Assembly (NCBI RefSeq): GCF_900095885.1
Contig: NZ_LT615367.1
Coordinates: forward strand, 372,001 to 436,000
DNA length: 64,000 nt
Direction: 5' to 3'
From: Dickeya aquatica
GTDB lineage: Bacteria; Pseudomonadota; Gammaproteobacteria; Enterobacterales; Enterobacteriaceae
The position numbers and the translations under genes are program-made. The stretch's first letter is position 1; each line of letters opens with the position of its first letter. Shown piece by piece: positions 49,963-62,831 of the stretch. The notes under the pieces are model-generated. The model was not told the origin of the DNA. It worked only from the letters and a program-made list of their open reading frames with translations, and searched no databases.

Positions 49963-51959
49963 GATGCCGGCACCAGTTGCCCTTGACGGAACTGGAGCCA
50001 GCTCAGCTTACGGTTGACGATGCAATCCGCTGTGGAGCCAAGCGTTCCGGTTGCGCCCGATAAAGTGGTTCCCGGCTGATGCAACTGGGCGAAATTGTTT
50101 GCCAGTTTCCAGGCATCCATCCCCATGGCGAACAGCCTGACCAGCGAGTAATCATTGCGGAACTGGTTGCTGACCTGCTGCATCAGCGCAGGGCTTGCTC
50201 CGGTCAACAGAGGAATATCGCTGAACTGCAACCCTTCCATTTCAAAGCGGAAATCCGGGCCGAGACCGGCCTGATAGCTGCGAGAGCTGGCATAAAGTGC
50301 CGGACGGTTTGCGCCTTTATTGCGCATGTCTATCATCGGTTTGATAAGCGCCAGTTCATCCGGCGTGGCAATCAGATAAACCGCATCCACATTGCCGTCA
50401 CTGGTGACATTAGCGACTGGCGGTGCCTGGTTCGGAATAGTGAGCCCACCCACGGTGGTGGATGCGGCAGGCGCGGCGGCGACGGTCTGAACCGGTTGCC
50501 CATTCAGGGGGATCCCCGCTCCGCCATTGAGCGCCTGTTTGAGTTCATAAACGCCCCCGGTACGCTGTTGCAGTACCACCCCACCGCCTTGCTGCTGCCA
50601 GGATTTAGCGAATGCTGCCACGACGCGATCGCCCAGATTGCCGCGTGGAGCCATAATCAGCGGGTGTTGTTTGCCCTGTTTGCGCATGAACTGGGCGGCA
50701 TCTGCGGCTTCATCTTCCGGCGAGAGTGCGAAATAGCAGATGTTTGGGTTCGGCTGGACACGCTCTGGCTGGTTGAGCGCCAGTACATTCAGCGAGGGAT
50801 TCAGGCCAGGGAGTTGCTCTACCTCATTTTTCAGCAGCGGCCCGACAAGGGTGGTTGCACCGTCTTTTTGCGCCTGAGCAATCACATTCGCCAGCGACTG
50901 ATTTGAGGTGTCATACACTCTGACAGGGACGCTGCTGGCAGCGGCTACTGGCGGAATAGCGGCAGGCGCGGGGGTGACGGGTGCCATCACGGGCGCGGCT
51001 GTCGGCGTAGTGCCAGCCGCTGCAACGGGTAACGTCGGGGTGGATGGCGCTGGCATATCCAACGACGCCTGGCCGTTTTTGGCCGCGCTAAAACCTTGCT
51101 GAATGGCATTGGCAAACACCTGCGCCTGGCCGTTTAGCGGCAGCAGTAATGCAATTGCGTTAACGCCGCTGGCAGGTAGCGCGGCACCCGGTTGTATGGG
51201 GGAAACGGCATTGCCGCCTAACTGTACCGGTAACTGTTTGGCCGCCGGGTGGCGAGGGTAGCGTTTTTTCCAGTCATCAATCGCGGCTTGCAAATCGCCT
51301 GGAACCTGCGCCTTGGTTTGCCAGAGATTGAGCAAATCAAGCCAGCCTTGCAGGGTATTTTCATCGACGTTAATCACCATCGAGGCTAAATCCTGCGGGG
51401 ATAAGCGGGTCAGCGCCGCCCAGGTCTGATCGATGTTGTGCTGGTGGGCGTCACCTTGCAACAGCGGTTCCTGGCCGATATAAGCGCGGATCAGCGCCAG
51501 CGAAGGCTGGTTTTGTCCGGCTTTGATCTGCGCCTGATAGTAACGCTCTTGCTGTTGAGGGGTGAGCGCTTTTACGTCCAGTTGCGCCAGTAGCGTGCTG
51601 GCGGTGTTCATGTCATTCTGCGCAGCGGCCAGCTCTGCTGTCAGCAGGCGCTGTTCCTGACGCTGTTTGTCGTTCAATTGTGGCGGCAAGGTACCCGACA
51701 GCTCACCGGCCTGTGCGAGTTTACCTTCCTGAATCAGGGCACGAATCGCAAGTAATTGCCAGTCAGCCTTGGTATTATCACCGCTTTGCTGCATCTGCTG
51801 TAGGTAGTAGTCAGAGGACGCGCCAGCCTTGCCTTCAGCGAGCTGCGTCGTTGCAGGGCCTTGTGGAGCCTGGCCGGGACAGCCAGCGAGAAACAGCGCC
51901 GCCAGAATGACAGGCACCAAACGGCCTGCATGGGCTCGGACAGAATTTAACGGAAGCAT
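49959..51959 (-). CDS. lpoA: LpoA, outer-membrane lipoprotein activator of PBP1a
   Basis: LpoA spans the periplasm from the outer membrane and stimulates the peptidoglycan synthase PBP1a. The 666-residue product has a lipobox LAGC (Cys27), an N-terminal TPR-like helical domain (to about residue 250), a Pro/Ala/Thr-rich low-complexity insert (about residues 295-345), and a C-terminal periplasmic-binding-protein-like domain with [29 protein letters not shown]. It diverges from rsmI with 59 bp between starts. Confidence 0.95.
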   Translation of the reverse strand: MLPLNSVRAHAGRLVPVILAALFLAGCPGQAPQGPATTQLAEGKAGASSDYYLQQMQQSGDNTKADWQLLAIRALIQEGKLAQAGELSGTLPPQLNDKQRQEQRLLTAELAAAQNDMNTASTLLAQLDVKALTPQQQERYYQAQIKAGQNQPSLALIRAYIGQEPLLQGDAHQHNIDQTWAALTRLSPQDLASMVINVDENTLQGWLDLLNLWQTKAQVPGDLQAAIDDWKKRYPRHPAAKQLPVQLGGNAVSPIQPGAALPASGVNAIALLLPLNGQAQVFANAIQQGFSAAKNGQASLDMPAPSTPTLPVAAAGTTPTAAPVMAPVTPAPAAIPPVAAASSVPVRVYDTSNQSLANVIAQAQKDGATTLVGPLLKNEVEQLPGLNPSLNVLALNQPERVQPNPNICYFALSPEDEAADAAQFMRKQGKQHPLIMAPRGNLGDRVVAAFAKSWQQQGGGVVLQQRTGGVYELKQALNGGAGIPLNGQPVQTVAAAPAASTTVGGLTIPNQAPPVANVTSDGNVDAVYLIATPDELALIKPMIDMRNKGANRPALYASSRSYQAGLGPDFRFEMEGLQFSDIPLLTGASPALMQQVSNQFRNDYSLVRLFAMGMDAWKLANNFAQLHQPGTTLSGATGTLGSTADCIVNRKLSWLQFRQGQLVPAS

Positions 51960-52018
51960 ACTGTATCCAGTGATGTTTTAACGATGCTCAATATTAAATC
52001 GGCAACCCGGATGAAACA

Positions 52019-52897
52019 ATGAATCAAGACCAACAAGCACAGATTTCCGCCTCAACGCTCTATATTGTGCCTACGCCCATCGGCAATCTGGCGGATATCA
52101 CGCAGCGCGCGCTGACGGTGCTGCAACAGGTTGATCTGATAGCCGCAGAAGATACCCGTCATACCGGTTTATTGTTACAACATTTCGCGATTAATGCGCG
52201 CCTGTTCGCACTCCACGATCACAATGAGCAGCATAAAGCCGAACAACTGTTAACCCGGTTACAGCAGGGAATGAGCATTGCGCTGGTTTCAGATGCAGGT
52301 ACACCGCTGATTAACGACCCCGGCTATCATCTGGTGCGCCGTTGTCGTGAGGCGGGTATTCGCGTAGTGCCGCTGCCGGGGCCGTGTGCGGCAGTCACTG
52401 CGTTGTCAGCGGCAGGCCTGCCGTCTGATAGGTTTTGCTATGAGGGATTCTTACCGGCGAAAACCAAAGCCCGTCAGGATACGCTGCGTGCGTTGCAAGA
52501 AGAGCCGCGCACGCTGATTTTTTATGAATCCACTCACCGTTTGCTCGACAGCTTGCAGGACATGGTACAGGTGTGGGGGCCCGCGCGTTATGTGGTGCTG
52601 GCCAGAGAGCTGACCAAAACCTGGGAGTCGATTTACGGCGCGCCGGTTGCGCAACTGCTGGCGTGGGTGCAGGAAGATGAAAACCGCCGTAAAGGCGAAA
52701 TGGCGCTCATTGTTGAGGGCCATCAGCCGGACGAGGAGGCGTTACCGGCAGCGGTGTTGCGCACCTTGCAACTGCTGCGAGCCGAGCTGCCGTTGAAGAA
52801 AGCAGCGGCGTTGACGGCGGAAATTCATGGCGTGAAGAAGAATGCGTTGTATCGCTATGCGCTGGAGCAGGATGGCGGCGACGATAATCAGGGATGA
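52019..52897 (+). CDS. rsmI: RsmI, 16S rRNA 2'-O-methyltransferase (C1402)
   Basis: RsmI methylates the ribose of C1402 in the 16S decoding centre. The 292-residue product is of the tetrapyrrole-methylase fold, with [40 protein letters not shown], the SAM site [20 protein letters not shown] and [18 protein letters not shown]. The rnpB promoter overlaps its last codons. It is divergent from lpoA, as in E. coli. Confidence 0.96.
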   Translation: MNQDQQAQISASTLYIVPTPIGNLADITQRALTVLQQVDLIAAEDTRHTGLLLQHFAINARLFALHDHNEQHKAEQLLTRLQQGMSIALVSDAGTPLINDPGYHLVRRCREAGIRVVPLPGPCAAVTALSAAGLPSDRFCYEGFLPAKTKARQDTLRALQEEPRTLIFYESTHRLLDSLQDMVQVWGPARYVVLARELTKTWESIYGAPVAQLLAWVQEDENRRKGEMALIVEGHQPDEEALPAAVLRTLQLLRAELPLKKAAALTAEIHGVKKNALYRYALEQDGGDDNQG

Positions 52898-52922
52898 CAA
52901 GCGAGCCGATTTGCCCTATTAT
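52894..52922 (+). promoter_or_regulatory. Promoter of rnpB
   Basis: ATGACA (52894-52899) and TATTAT (52917-52922) are separated by 17 bases, and the RNA would begin about seven bases later at the conserved GAAG. The -35 box lies across the end of rsmI. Confidence 0.7.
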
Positions 52923-52929
52923 CCGCGCC

Positions 52930-53307
<378 letters not shown>

Positions 53308-53314
53308 CATTGCT

Positions 53315-53348
53315 AACCCCGCAGGCGCTGCCTGACGGGGGTTTTTTT
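53315..53348 (+). terminator. Rho-independent terminator of rnpB
   Basis: AACCCCGCAGGC-GCT-GCCTGACGGGGGTT followed by a T-run, directly after the RNase P RNA. Confidence 0.9.
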
Positions 53349-53549
53349 ACGCTTTGTCCCGTCCCTTTTTGGGCTCGCGTGTTTTGCCCGCCGGGCCGAA
53401 CGTTCGCGCCGCTCGCTGGCTTTATCGTCACACCATCAAATTTATTGACAATCACCATCACCGGAATCCGACAGCTTCGGGAAAACAGTAGCGGTAAAGT
53501 AAGCACTATCGGTTGTTGAGACATTCACTTTGTTACTAAGGATATCGCT

Positions 53550-54338
53550 ATGAGCACTTCCCGGATGCCAGCACTGTTTTTGGGCCACGGTAGCCCGATG
53601 AATGCGTTGGAAGAAAACGAATATACGCAGGCCTGGGGAAAGCTCGGGGCAACATTGCCGCGTCCCAAAGCGATTGTGGCGGTCTCTGCTCACTGGTATA
53701 CCCGTGGCACCGCGGTAACGGCGATGGATAAACCTCGCACCATTCATGATTTTGGTGGTTTTCCGCAAGCGCTGTTCGACACACACTATCCAGCTCCCGG
53801 CGCACCCGAGGTCGCTCAGCGCATTCAGGAAGTGCTGGCACCGGTATCGGTGTTTGCCGATTATCGTGAGTGGGGGTTGGATCACGGCTCGTGGGGGGTG
53901 TTGATTAAAGTCTACCCGCAGGCCGATATTCCCGTCGTGCAACTGAGCGTTGATGGCACCAAACCTCCGGCGTATCACTACGAGTTGGGGCGTAAACTGG
54001 CGGCGTTGCGCAATGAGGGCATTATGATCGTCGCCAGTGGCAATGTGGTACATAACCTGCGCATGATTAAATGGCAGGGCGATGGTTCTGCGTATAGCTG
54101 GGCGTCATCGTTTAATGATTTTGTCCGCGACAATCTGCGCTGGCAAGGCGAGGCGGCGGAGCATCCGCTGGTGAACTTCATGCAGCATAATGATGCGGCG
54201 CTCTCTAACCCAACGCCGGATCACTTCCTGCCGCTGCTGTATGTGTTGGGAAGCTGGAATGGTGATGAGCCTGTTTCGGTGCCGACGGACGGTATCGTTA
54301 TGGGGTCACTGAGCATGATGTCAGTGCAGGTAGGATGA
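53550..54338 (+). CDS. ygiD: YgiD, 4,5-DOPA dioxygenase extradiol-like protein
   Basis: YgiD is a LigB-superfamily zinc/iron protein; the E. coli enzyme shows 4,5-extradiol cleavage of DOPA, though its natural role is unclear. The 262-residue product has metal-binding histidines in FLGHGSPMNAL, VSAHWYTRG and the conserved LDHGSWGVL and SGNVVHNLR. AAGGA precedes the ATG. It converges on tolC with 170 bp between the ends. About 240 bp of non-coding DNA separates it from rnpB. Confidence 0.93.
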   Translation: MSTSRMPALFLGHGSPMNALEENEYTQAWGKLGATLPRPKAIVAVSAHWYTRGTAVTAMDKPRTIHDFGGFPQALFDTHYPAPGAPEVAQRIQEVLAPVSVFADYREWGLDHGSWGVLIKVYPQADIPVVQLSVDGTKPPAYHYELGRKLAALRNEGIMIVASGNVVHNLRMIKWQGDGSAYSWASSFNDFVRDNLRWQGEAAEHPLVNFMQHNDAALSNPTPDHFLPLLYVLGSWNGDEPVSVPTDGIVMGSLSMMSVQVG

Positions 54339-54472
54339 CGGGGCAGACACACATTACGCTGGTTGTGATGGGTGTCTGTTATTCGCCGTGGGTGCGCTAA
54401 TCCAACATGATGGGCGGACAGAAACGGAATAAATCCGGCGGCATCAGTTCCCGGTTAGCGCGACAGAGCGCG

Positions 54473-54500
54473 CAAGGGAAAACACGGGTGTTTCCCCTTG
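54473..54500 (-). terminator. Candidate terminator hairpin after tolC
   Basis: CAAGGGAAAACAC (54473-54485) pairs with GTGTTTCCCCTTG (54488-54500). The only imperfect position is a U-G wobble when read on the minus strand. It lies 10 bp after the tolC stop. No clear T-run follows. Confidence 0.5.
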
Positions 54501-54509
54501 CTGGCGATA

Positions 54510-55919
54510 TCAGGATTTGGCTTTAGCCGAGACTTTAGCGCCAGCCGGAGTGGCTTGGGCGGGGGCATCATCACCAATGGCCGCGGTAGTAGGAACCGGC
54601 TTGCCGAGCAGTGCGTTCAGTGTACGCAAATCTTCCTCATTTAATGTTCCCAGTGCTTGTTTGAGATTTAGCTGATTAATCAGGTAATCGTAACGGGCAC
54701 CGGATAACTGCTGTTTGGCGTTATACAGCGTGGTTGTTGCATCCAGCACATCGACGATGGTACGCGTCCCCACCTGATAACCGGCTTCCATCGCATCCAG
54801 TGAGCTCTGTGCAGAGATAACCGCCTGTTTATATGCATTGATGCTGCTGATAGAGGCTGAAATGTTGTTGTGTGCCGAGCGCAGTGTCTGAACCACGGAG
54901 CGGTGGGCGCTGTCCATGCTTTCACTGGAGGCAACAAAGTTGTATTGCGCCTGCTTCACTTTGGACGAGGTGGCCCCGCCGCTGTAGATAGGCAGCGAGA
55001 AGTTCAGGCCGACCTGATTTTGGCCGACATATGAGCTGTTGAAACTGCTGCCCACAGCCCGTGAGCCGGAATAATCGGTATTGGTTACGCCAGTTGAGGC
55101 GGTCAGGTTCAGCGTTGGCAAATGCCCCGTTTCTGCCGAGCGAATCTGCTCGCGAGCCAGATCCTGACTCAGGCGCGCTGACAACAGGCTGAGGTTGCGG
55201 TTCTCTGCTTCTTTCAGCAGGCCGTTAACGGCATCCGGTTTTTGCGGTGAGAAGCGGTCAATATTCAGTGCGGCCAGTTGCGGATAGAAGTTTCCTGTCA
55301 CCTGACGCAGGGTTTCCATCGCGTTATCGAGATTATTGCGGGCACTCACTTCGCTGGCCAGCACGCTGTCATACTGCGCGCGGGCGTTTTGCACGTCGGT
55401 AATGGCGACCAGGCCGACATTAAAACGCTGGGTGGTTTGATCTAACTGGCGGTAGATAGACTGTTTCTGTGCGCTGACATACGACAAGGCATCAATGGCG
55501 CGCAGGACGTTGAAGTACGCCGTGGCGGTGTTGAGCACCAGCGTCTGCTGAGAGCTCTGATAGCTGACGTCCTGAATACCGGCTTGTTTTTCCTGTAATG
55601 TCAGAGAGCGCCACAGCGACATATTGAAAATCGATTGCGTCAGTTGCAGTGAGGCACTGGTGGCATTGCTGTTGATATTTTTACGATCGCGGTAGCCGTT
55701 GGTGTAGGTGTAGTCAGACCCCAGCCCCAACTGTGGCAGCAGGGAAGAGCGGGCTTCGTTGATTTTCTCAAATGCCGCATCACGGGTGGCGGCAGCGCTG
55801 CGTAAGTCTGGATTGGTGGTTTTGGCCTGCTGATAAACCTGTAACAGATCTTCTGCCTGGCTTGCGGCGCTAAAGCCGAACAGACCCAGGCTGATAAGAA
55901 GCGGGAGCAATTTCTTCAT
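54510..55919 (-). CDS. tolC: TolC, outer-membrane efflux channel
   Basis: TolC is the trimeric outer-membrane duct used by RND, ABC and MFS efflux pumps and by type I secretion. The 469-residue precursor has a signal peptide (MKKLLPLLISLGLFGFSAASQA, cleavage before ED). Two structural repeats of coiled helices and beta strands follow, with DLLQVYQQAKTTNPDLRSAAATRDAAFEKINEARS and GYQVGTRTIVDVLDATTTLYNAKQQL. The mature length is slightly below E. coli because of a shorter C-terminal tail. AAGGAA precedes the ATG. It is the likely exit channel for the RND pair at 7.4-11.6 kb. Confidence 0.97.
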   Translation of the reverse strand: MKKLLPLLISLGLFGFSAASQAEDLLQVYQQAKTTNPDLRSAAATRDAAFEKINEARSSLLPQLGLGSDYTYTNGYRDRKNINSNATSASLQLTQSIFNMSLWRSLTLQEKQAGIQDVSYQSSQQTLVLNTATAYFNVLRAIDALSYVSAQKQSIYRQLDQTTQRFNVGLVAITDVQNARAQYDSVLASEVSARNNLDNAMETLRQVTGNFYPQLAALNIDRFSPQKPDAVNGLLKEAENRNLSLLSARLSQDLAREQIRSAETGHLPTLNLTASTGVTNTDYSGSRAVGSSFNSSYVGQNQVGLNFSLPIYSGGATSSKVKQAQYNFVASSESMDSAHRSVVQTLRSAHNNISASISSINAYKQAVISAQSSLDAMEAGYQVGTRTIVDVLDATTTLYNAKQQLSGARYDYLINQLNLKQALGTLNEEDLRTLNALLGKPVPTTAAIGDDAPAQATPAGAKVSAKAKS

Positions 55920-56312
55920 TTGCGTTCCTTGTTGTGCAGCAAAGTTGCTTAGGGTTGCGCCATCTGGAGATGAGAGACTTGCCGATTCTATCAGAATCGG
56001 CCAATCGCATTAGGTGGCTGAACGTGCCATCTTTTGCTTGCGGTTATCCCAAAAGCCTATTTTACTTAACGGTTTGGGGTCGGGCACAATGCCTGACGGC
56101 ACGGTGAGCGCCGCTCCGGCATGACAGGGCGCTGGCGGGTATAAAGGCATTGCGTTAATACCCGGAACCTCTCATCCTTAACCGATAATTTTCCGTGCCT
56201 GACTATCCTTATCGGGTCGGCACGATAAATATTGCACAAAATGGTGAGCCTCTGTCTATGTTTTCGCCACACAAAATGGCTTGCCCGCCGTATTGTCCAT
56301 AGGAGTTGAGTT
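55920..56312. other. 393-bp non-coding control region between tolC and nudF
   Basis: This divergent promoter region holds no gene. It contains a perfect inverted repeat at 55981-56001 (listed separately) and several shorter inverted repeats such as GTGCC...GGCAC near 56195-56222. In E. coli this region carries several tolC promoters with MarA/SoxS/Rob and PhoP input; a partial mar-box-like GCAC segment near 56231 is too poor to call. Confidence 0.55.
55981..56001. promoter_or_regulatory. Perfect 9-bp inverted repeat in the tolC leader
   Basis: GCCGATTCT-ATC-AGAATCGGC lies 62 bp upstream of the tolC start codon. It could be a repressor operator or an RNA hairpin in the tolC 5' leader. No T-run follows on either strand, which argues against a terminator. 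Confidence 0.5.
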
Positions 56313-56951
56313 ATGGCCTTGCCAAGCGCCCATCCCGGTACATTCAGCCAGGATGATGTAGAAATTATTGCACGGGAAACGCTGTATAAAGGTTTTTTTT
56401 CATTGCAGCGCTACCGTTTTCGCCATCGCTTGTTTCACGGAGGCATGAGTGGTGAGGTCAGCCGGGAGATTCTTGAGCGCGGCCATGCCGTCGTGCTGCT
56501 GCCGTACGACCCGGTGCGTGATGAAGTGGTGCTGATAGAGCAAATTCGCATCGCCGCCTACGACACCAGCCCGTCGCCGTGGTTGTTCGAACTGGTGGCC
56601 GGTATGATTGAGCCTGGCGAGAGCGAAGAAGAGGTCGCCCGGCGCGAAGCGCAGGAAGAGGCGGGCCTGGCGGTCAGGCGCTGTCGCCCGGCACTCAGTT
56701 ATCTGGCCAGCCCCGGTGGCACCAGTGAGCGGCTGGCAATCTGGGTCGGCGAAGTGGATGCGACAGCGGCCAGCGGTATTCATGGGCTGGCAGAAGAAAA
56801 TGAAGACATCCGGGTACATGTGGTCAGCCGTGAGCAAAGTTATCAGTGGGTCGAACAGGGGATTATTGACAACGCTGCATCTGTCATTGCCTTGCAATGG
56901 TTGGCATTGCACCATGAATCACTGAAAAAAGCCTGGGTGGGCGAGCCATGA
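56313..56951 (+). CDS. nudF: NudF, ADP-ribose pyrophosphatase
   Basis: NudF hydrolyses ADP-ribose to AMP and ribose-5-phosphate and can act on other nucleotide sugars. The 212-residue product carries a full Nudix box, [29 protein letters not shown] precedes the ATG. It leads nudF-yqiB-cpdA-yqiA-parE and is divergent from tolC, as in E. coli. Its end overlaps yqiB by four bases. Confidence 0.96.
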   Translation: MALPSAHPGTFSQDDVEIIARETLYKGFFSLQRYRFRHRLFHGGMSGEVSREILERGHAVVLLPYDPVRDEVVLIEQIRIAAYDTSPSPWLFELVAGMIEPGESEEEVARREAQEEAGLAVRRCRPALSYLASPGGTSERLAIWVGEVDATAASGIHGLAEENEDIRVHVVSREQSYQWVEQGIIDNAASVIALQWLALHHESLKKAWVGEP

Positions 56952-57370
56952 AGCGTTATACCCCGGATTTCCCTGAAATGATGCGCCTGAACGAAGTGAA
57001 TTTCGCCCAGTTGCGCCGCCTGTTGCCCCGCAGTGAAGAGGTGGGGGCCGCGGTGGAGTATCAGGTGCAGGGAGCCCGTTATCGTTTAACGATTCTGGAG
57101 TCTACGCGCTATACCGCGCTGGTGGAAATTCAGCAGGTCGCCCCCACGGTCAGCTACTGGAGCCTGCCAACACTGGTGGTGCGGCTGTATTACGATGCGA
57201 GGGTTGCGGAAGTGTGTTCCACGCAGCAGATCTTCCGTTTTAAGGCACGTTATGATTATCCGAATAAAAAATTACATCAACGTGATGAAAAGCATCAGAT
57301 TAATCAATTTCTCGCCGATTGGCTCAGGTATTGTCTGGCCTGGGGTTCATTGTCGGTTCCCGTTTGTTAG
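56948..57370 (+). CDS. yqiB: YqiB, DUF1249 protein
   Basis: YqiB is a conserved 140-residue protein of unknown function (DUF1249 family). It opens [27 protein letters not shown] and has the conserved [18 protein letters not shown] and [24 protein letters not shown]. It is coupled to nudF through an ATGA overlap and lies upstream of cpdA. Confidence 0.92.
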   Translation: MKRYTPDFPEMMRLNEVNFAQLRRLLPRSEEVGAAVEYQVQGARYRLTILESTRYTALVEIQQVAPTVSYWSLPTLVVRLYYDARVAEVCSTQQIFRFKARYDYPNKKLHQRDEKHQINQFLADWLRYCLAWGSLSVPVC

Positions 57371-57502
57371 CGCGCAGGCATATTGATACCCACCGTCTTG
57401 ATAACGGTTATCTTGATTGTGCTCGCGTTTATACCGATCGCCGAGTGAGAGCGATGGTTTTATGACGTTGTTAGGCAGATTGCAAAGACCGAAGGACACT
57501 AT

Positions 57503-58330
57503 TTGGAAAGCCTGTTGACACTTCCTGTGGCGCGTGGGGCCAGAATCAGGATTTTACAAATAACAGATACCCACCTGTTTGCCGACGAGCGGGGGACACT
57601 GCTCGGCGTAGACACTTATCGCAGCTATCATGCGGTGCTGGATGCGATTGCCGCCCAGCAGGACGCCTTCGATTTAATCACCGCCACAGGGGATTTGGCG
57701 CAGGATCATACGCAGGAAGCCTACACGCATTTTGCTGATGGCATTCGCCGCTTTAATGCCCCTTGTGTCTGGCTGCCTGGCAACCATGACTTCCAGCCTG
57801 CGATGGTTGATGTGTTAGCCCGTTGCGGTATTGCGCCTTCTAAGCATGTGCTGTTAGGGGAGCAATGGCAGGTAATTCTGCTCGACAGCCAGGTATTCGG
57901 TGTGCCGCACGGGGCGCTCAGTGACTACCAACTGGAATGGCTGGAGCGTAGCCTGCAAGGTCAGCCTGAACGGCACACGCTGCTGATGTTACACCATCAT
58001 CCGCTGCCTTCCGGATGCACCTGGCTTGACCAGCATAGCCTGCGCAATGCGCACAGTCTGGATGCGCTGCTGGCGCATTATCCTCGGGTGAAAACGGTGG
58101 TGTGCGGTCATATTCATCAGGAACTGGATGAGGACTGGAACGGTCGCCGCTTGCTGGCAACGCCGTCAACCTGCGTTCAGTTCAAGCCCCATTGCACCAA
58201 TTTTACTATCGATAATGTCGCACCCGGCTGGCGTTATCTTGATCTGCTGGCAGACGGCACGGTGGAAACCCGTATTGGTCGTCTGGAAGGCTGTGAATTC
58301 CTGCCGGATATGGATTCGGACGGTTACTGA
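57503..58330 (+). CDS. cpdA: CpdA, 3',5'-cyclic AMP phosphodiesterase
   Basis: CpdA hydrolyses cAMP to AMP and so limits CRP activity. The 275-residue calcineurin-type phosphoesterase has the metal ligands in [37 protein letters not shown] and [11 protein letters not shown]. The start is TTG at 57503, giving [12 protein letters not shown], which aligns with the E. coli N-terminus and length (275). Candidate CRP sites occur upstream of aaeR and gltB in this window. Its stop overlaps yqiA by one base. Confidence 0.96.
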   Translation: MESLLTLPVARGARIRILQITDTHLFADERGTLLGVDTYRSYHAVLDAIAAQQDAFDLITATGDLAQDHTQEAYTHFADGIRRFNAPCVWLPGNHDFQPAMVDVLARCGIAPSKHVLLGEQWQVILLDSQVFGVPHGALSDYQLEWLERSLQGQPERHTLLMLHHHPLPSGCTWLDQHSLRNAHSLDALLAHYPRVKTVVCGHIHQELDEDWNGRRLLATPSTCVQFKPHCTNFTIDNVAPGWRYLDLLADGTVETRIGRLEGCEFLPDMDSDGY

Positions 58331-58911
58331 TGCCTACCCTGCTTTATCTTCATGGTTTTAATAGCTCCCCTCTGTCCGCCAAGGCGACGGCCATCCAGCA
58401 GTGGCTGGCCCAGCAACACCCGCATATCGAGATGGTGGTGCCGCAACTGCCCCCTTATCCGGCGCAGGCCGCCGAGCTCATTGAGAATATGGTGATGGCG
58501 CGGGCAGGCCGACCTTTAGGGCTGGTGGGCTCATCCCTTGGCGGGTACTACGCGACCTGGCTATCACAGCGTTTTCACCTGCCTGCGGTGGTGGTAAACC
58601 CGGCGGTACGGCCGTATGAGTTGTTGCAGGATTTTTTGGGCCAACAGCAGAACCCCTACACCGGCGAGCAATATGTGTTAGAGTCTCGGCACATTTACGA
58701 TCTCAAGGTGATGCAGGTAGGGCCGCTGGAATCGCCAGATTTGCTCTGGTGCCTGTTACAAACCGGGGATGAGGTGCTGGATTATCGTCAGGCTGTTGCC
58801 TACTACACGGCCTGTCGGCAGACGGTGGAATCTGGTGGTAATCATGCGTTTGTGGGATTTGAGCACTATTTTGCGCCGATTATTGATTTCCTCGGATTGA
58901 CGACAGACTGA
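58330..58911 (+). CDS. yqiA: YqiA, alpha/beta-hydrolase esterase
   Basis: YqiA is a small esterase with activity on acyl-CoA and short esters in E. coli; its cellular substrate is unknown. The 193-residue product (E. coli 193) has [15 protein letters not shown], the nucleophile elbow GSSLGGYYA and a late histidine in [12 protein letters not shown]. Translation is coupled to cpdA through a TGATG junction. parE follows after about 210 bp. Confidence 0.95.
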   Translation: MPTLLYLHGFNSSPLSAKATAIQQWLAQQHPHIEMVVPQLPPYPAQAAELIENMVMARAGRPLGLVGSSLGGYYATWLSQRFHLPAVVVNPAVRPYELLQDFLGQQQNPYTGEQYVLESRHIYDLKVMQVGPLESPDLLWCLLQTGDEVLDYRQAVAYYTACRQTVESGGNHAFVGFEHYFAPIIDFLGLTTD

Positions 58912-59024
58912 CACCTCAAGGCGCAGGCAGCAATGGCTGAGACTGCGCCATCACCCGAATTCCTGTGATATCCGGCTTGTGAGCGCCGTGTTTTTTGACT
59001 CGGTTTCTGGCCGGTGATCTGCGC

Positions 59025-61016
<1,992 letters not shown>

Positions 61017-61028
61017 CGAACGGATACG

Positions 61029-61925
61029 ATGAAAGTCACGCTGGAAGAGATGCAGGCATTTGTGGTGGTGGTGGACTGTGGGTCTGTCACCGCGGCGGCT
61101 GCACAATTGGGGCAGACTACCTCGGGGATCAGCCGGGCGCTGGGTCGTCTGGAAAGCAAGCTCGGCATGACGTTAATGCACCGAACTACCCGTCGTCAGG
61201 CCTTGTCGGAAGAGGGGAAGATCTTTTTGCAACATGCTCGGGACGCACTGTATTCGGTCGAACTGGCGGAAGAGCAAATTGCGCTGCGCCGCAGGACACC
61301 CAGCGGTCGGTTGCGCATAAACGCTGCCGCGTCATTTATGCAGCATGTGGTCGTGCCGTTAATCCCGGAGTTTCGTCGTCGTTATCCCTGTATTTCGCTT
61401 GAACTGAATACCGATGACGTGATTATCGATTTGCTGGAACAGCATACCGATATCGCGATTCGCATCGGCGAACTGCGCGATTCCAGTATCCATGCCCGGC
61501 CGCTGGGTGCCACCCGGTTGCGCATTCTGGCAAGCCCTGCCTACCTGAGCCGTCACGGCACGCCACTCAGTGTCGATGCACTGGCGGGCCACACCTTGCT
61601 GGGGTTTACCCAGTCCGAGTCGCTCAATCTCTGGCCATTACGCAACGCATTTGGCGATGATTACCCCATTTCACCGACAATTGCCGCGTCTAACGGTGAA
61701 ATGCTGCGCCAGCTGGCGTTGTGTGGAGAGGGGATTGTCCGGCTGTCGGATTTCATGACCCGGGATGATGTGGCGGCGGGGCGACTGGTGCAGGTGCTGG
61801 CGCAAGAGACGTTAGACCGGCGTCTGCCGGTGAATGCGGTGTACTACCGCAATACGGAGCTGGCCAGCCGGATTGTCTGTTTTCTGGATTTTCTCAGTGA
61901 AAAAGTGGCGCAGCATCCACTGTAG
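61029..61925 (+). CDS. LysR-family transcriptional regulator
   Basis: This 298-residue regulator has an N-terminal helix-turn-helix (VTAAAAQLGQTTSGISRALGRLESKLGMTLMHRTTRRQALSEEG) and a LysR effector domain of the CrgA/AaeR-like type (GRLRINAAASFMQHVVVPLIPEF, IAIRIGELRDSSIHARPLG). It lies 12 bp after parE on the same strand and converges on mdaB. The target genes and ligand are unknown. A role in controlling mdaB is possible but the convergent layout is not the usual LysR arrangement. Confidence 0.88.
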   Translation: MKVTLEEMQAFVVVVDCGSVTAAAAQLGQTTSGISRALGRLESKLGMTLMHRTTRRQALSEEGKIFLQHARDALYSVELAEEQIALRRRTPSGRLRINAAASFMQHVVVPLIPEFRRRYPCISLELNTDDVIIDLLEQHTDIAIRIGELRDSSIHARPLGATRLRILASPAYLSRHGTPLSVDALAGHTLLGFTQSESLNLWPLRNAFGDDYPISPTIAASNGEMLRQLALCGEGIVRLSDFMTRDDVAAGRLVQVLAQETLDRRLPVNAVYYRNTELASRIVCFLDFLSEKVAQHPL

Positions 61926-61965
61926 TGGTGAAGTGAATGCCGCGCCGAGGGCCGCAAACCGGGGA

Positions 61966-62547
61966 TCAGGCGAATACCTGATCGAGGTGGGCGCGGTAGC
62001 GGGCAATGTCCTGCTCTACGTCCGGCTGTTTGATGACATCGTTGCAGATGAAGGTGGGTAACGGCGACAGGCCGATGAACTGGTTGGCCTTGTGAAACGG
62101 CAGGTAGACGCCGTCCACGCCGACACCGTGGAAGAACTGATCCGGGTCGGTGAAGGCGTCCAGCGGGGCGTTCCAGGTTAGCGACAGCAGGTAGTGTTTG
62201 CCCTGTAATAAGCCGCCGGAACCGTATTTCTTGCTGGCGTCTGCGCGGGTGCGGCCATCGCTGGCGTACAGAGAGCCATGTCCCGCAGTGAATACGTCGT
62301 CGATGTATTTTTTCAGGATCCAGGGGGTACCCATCCACCAGCCTGGCATTTGGTAGATGACGGCGTCGGCCCACAGAATATTCTGCACTTCCTGTTCGAT
62401 GTCGTAACCGTCATCGACGGTGGTGATGCGGATCTCGCGGCCTTTGTCGCGCAGGAACGTGGCGGCGACATCGGTCAGGGTACGGTTGAGTTCCCCTTTG
62501 GAATGGCCGAAGGCTTTTCCGGCATTGATGATGAGTACGTTTTGCAT
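61966..62547 (-). CDS. mdaB: MdaB, NADPH-quinone oxidoreductase
   Basis: MdaB is a flavodoxin-fold FAD protein that reduces quinones with two electrons and protects against redox-cycling compounds. The 193-residue product (E. coli 193) begins MQNVLIINAGKAFGHSKGELNRTL and contains DAVIYQMPGWWMGTPWILKKYIDDVFTAGHG. Start 62547 is preferred; the longer in-frame reading to 62631 lacks support. It is divergent from parC with about 284 bp of non-coding DNA between. Confidence 0.94.
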   Translation of the reverse strand: MQNVLIINAGKAFGHSKGELNRTLTDVAATFLRDKGREIRITTVDDGYDIEQEVQNILWADAVIYQMPGWWMGTPWILKKYIDDVFTAGHGSLYASDGRTRADASKKYGSGGLLQGKHYLLSLTWNAPLDAFTDPDQFFHGVGVDGVYLPFHKANQFIGLSPLPTFICNDVIKQPDVEQDIARYRAHLDQVFA

Positions 62548-62831
62548 GGCAGATGACCTCAAATGAGATAAACAAGCGTTGAAGATCAGTCTATCTAATT
62601 GCGTGATGGGGAAAAACGTGCGGTGGCGCACAACACTATTGCCAAATAGTCAATAATCGCGGGTGTTGAATCGAACAACGCATTGCGGTAACAGGATGCC
62701 GTGAAGAGAGACACAACTTACGTTACTATCCGGTCAGTGTTGTCCGGTCGGTTTTGCCACGTTGTGGTTCATCGCGCAACAATAAGCGAGTTTTTTGAAC
62801 ATGGCGATACGCCACGGTTTAAGGATTATCA

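Noticed and set aside
50079..50906. 275-codon open frame on the plus strand inside lpoA
   Set aside because: Antisense shadow of LpoA, which shows a lipobox and a full-length family match.
56231..56249. Mar-box-like sequence ATTGCAC... in the tolC-nudF gap
   Set aside because: The GCAC core fits, but the second half (RYYAAAY) has three mismatches, so it is not supported.
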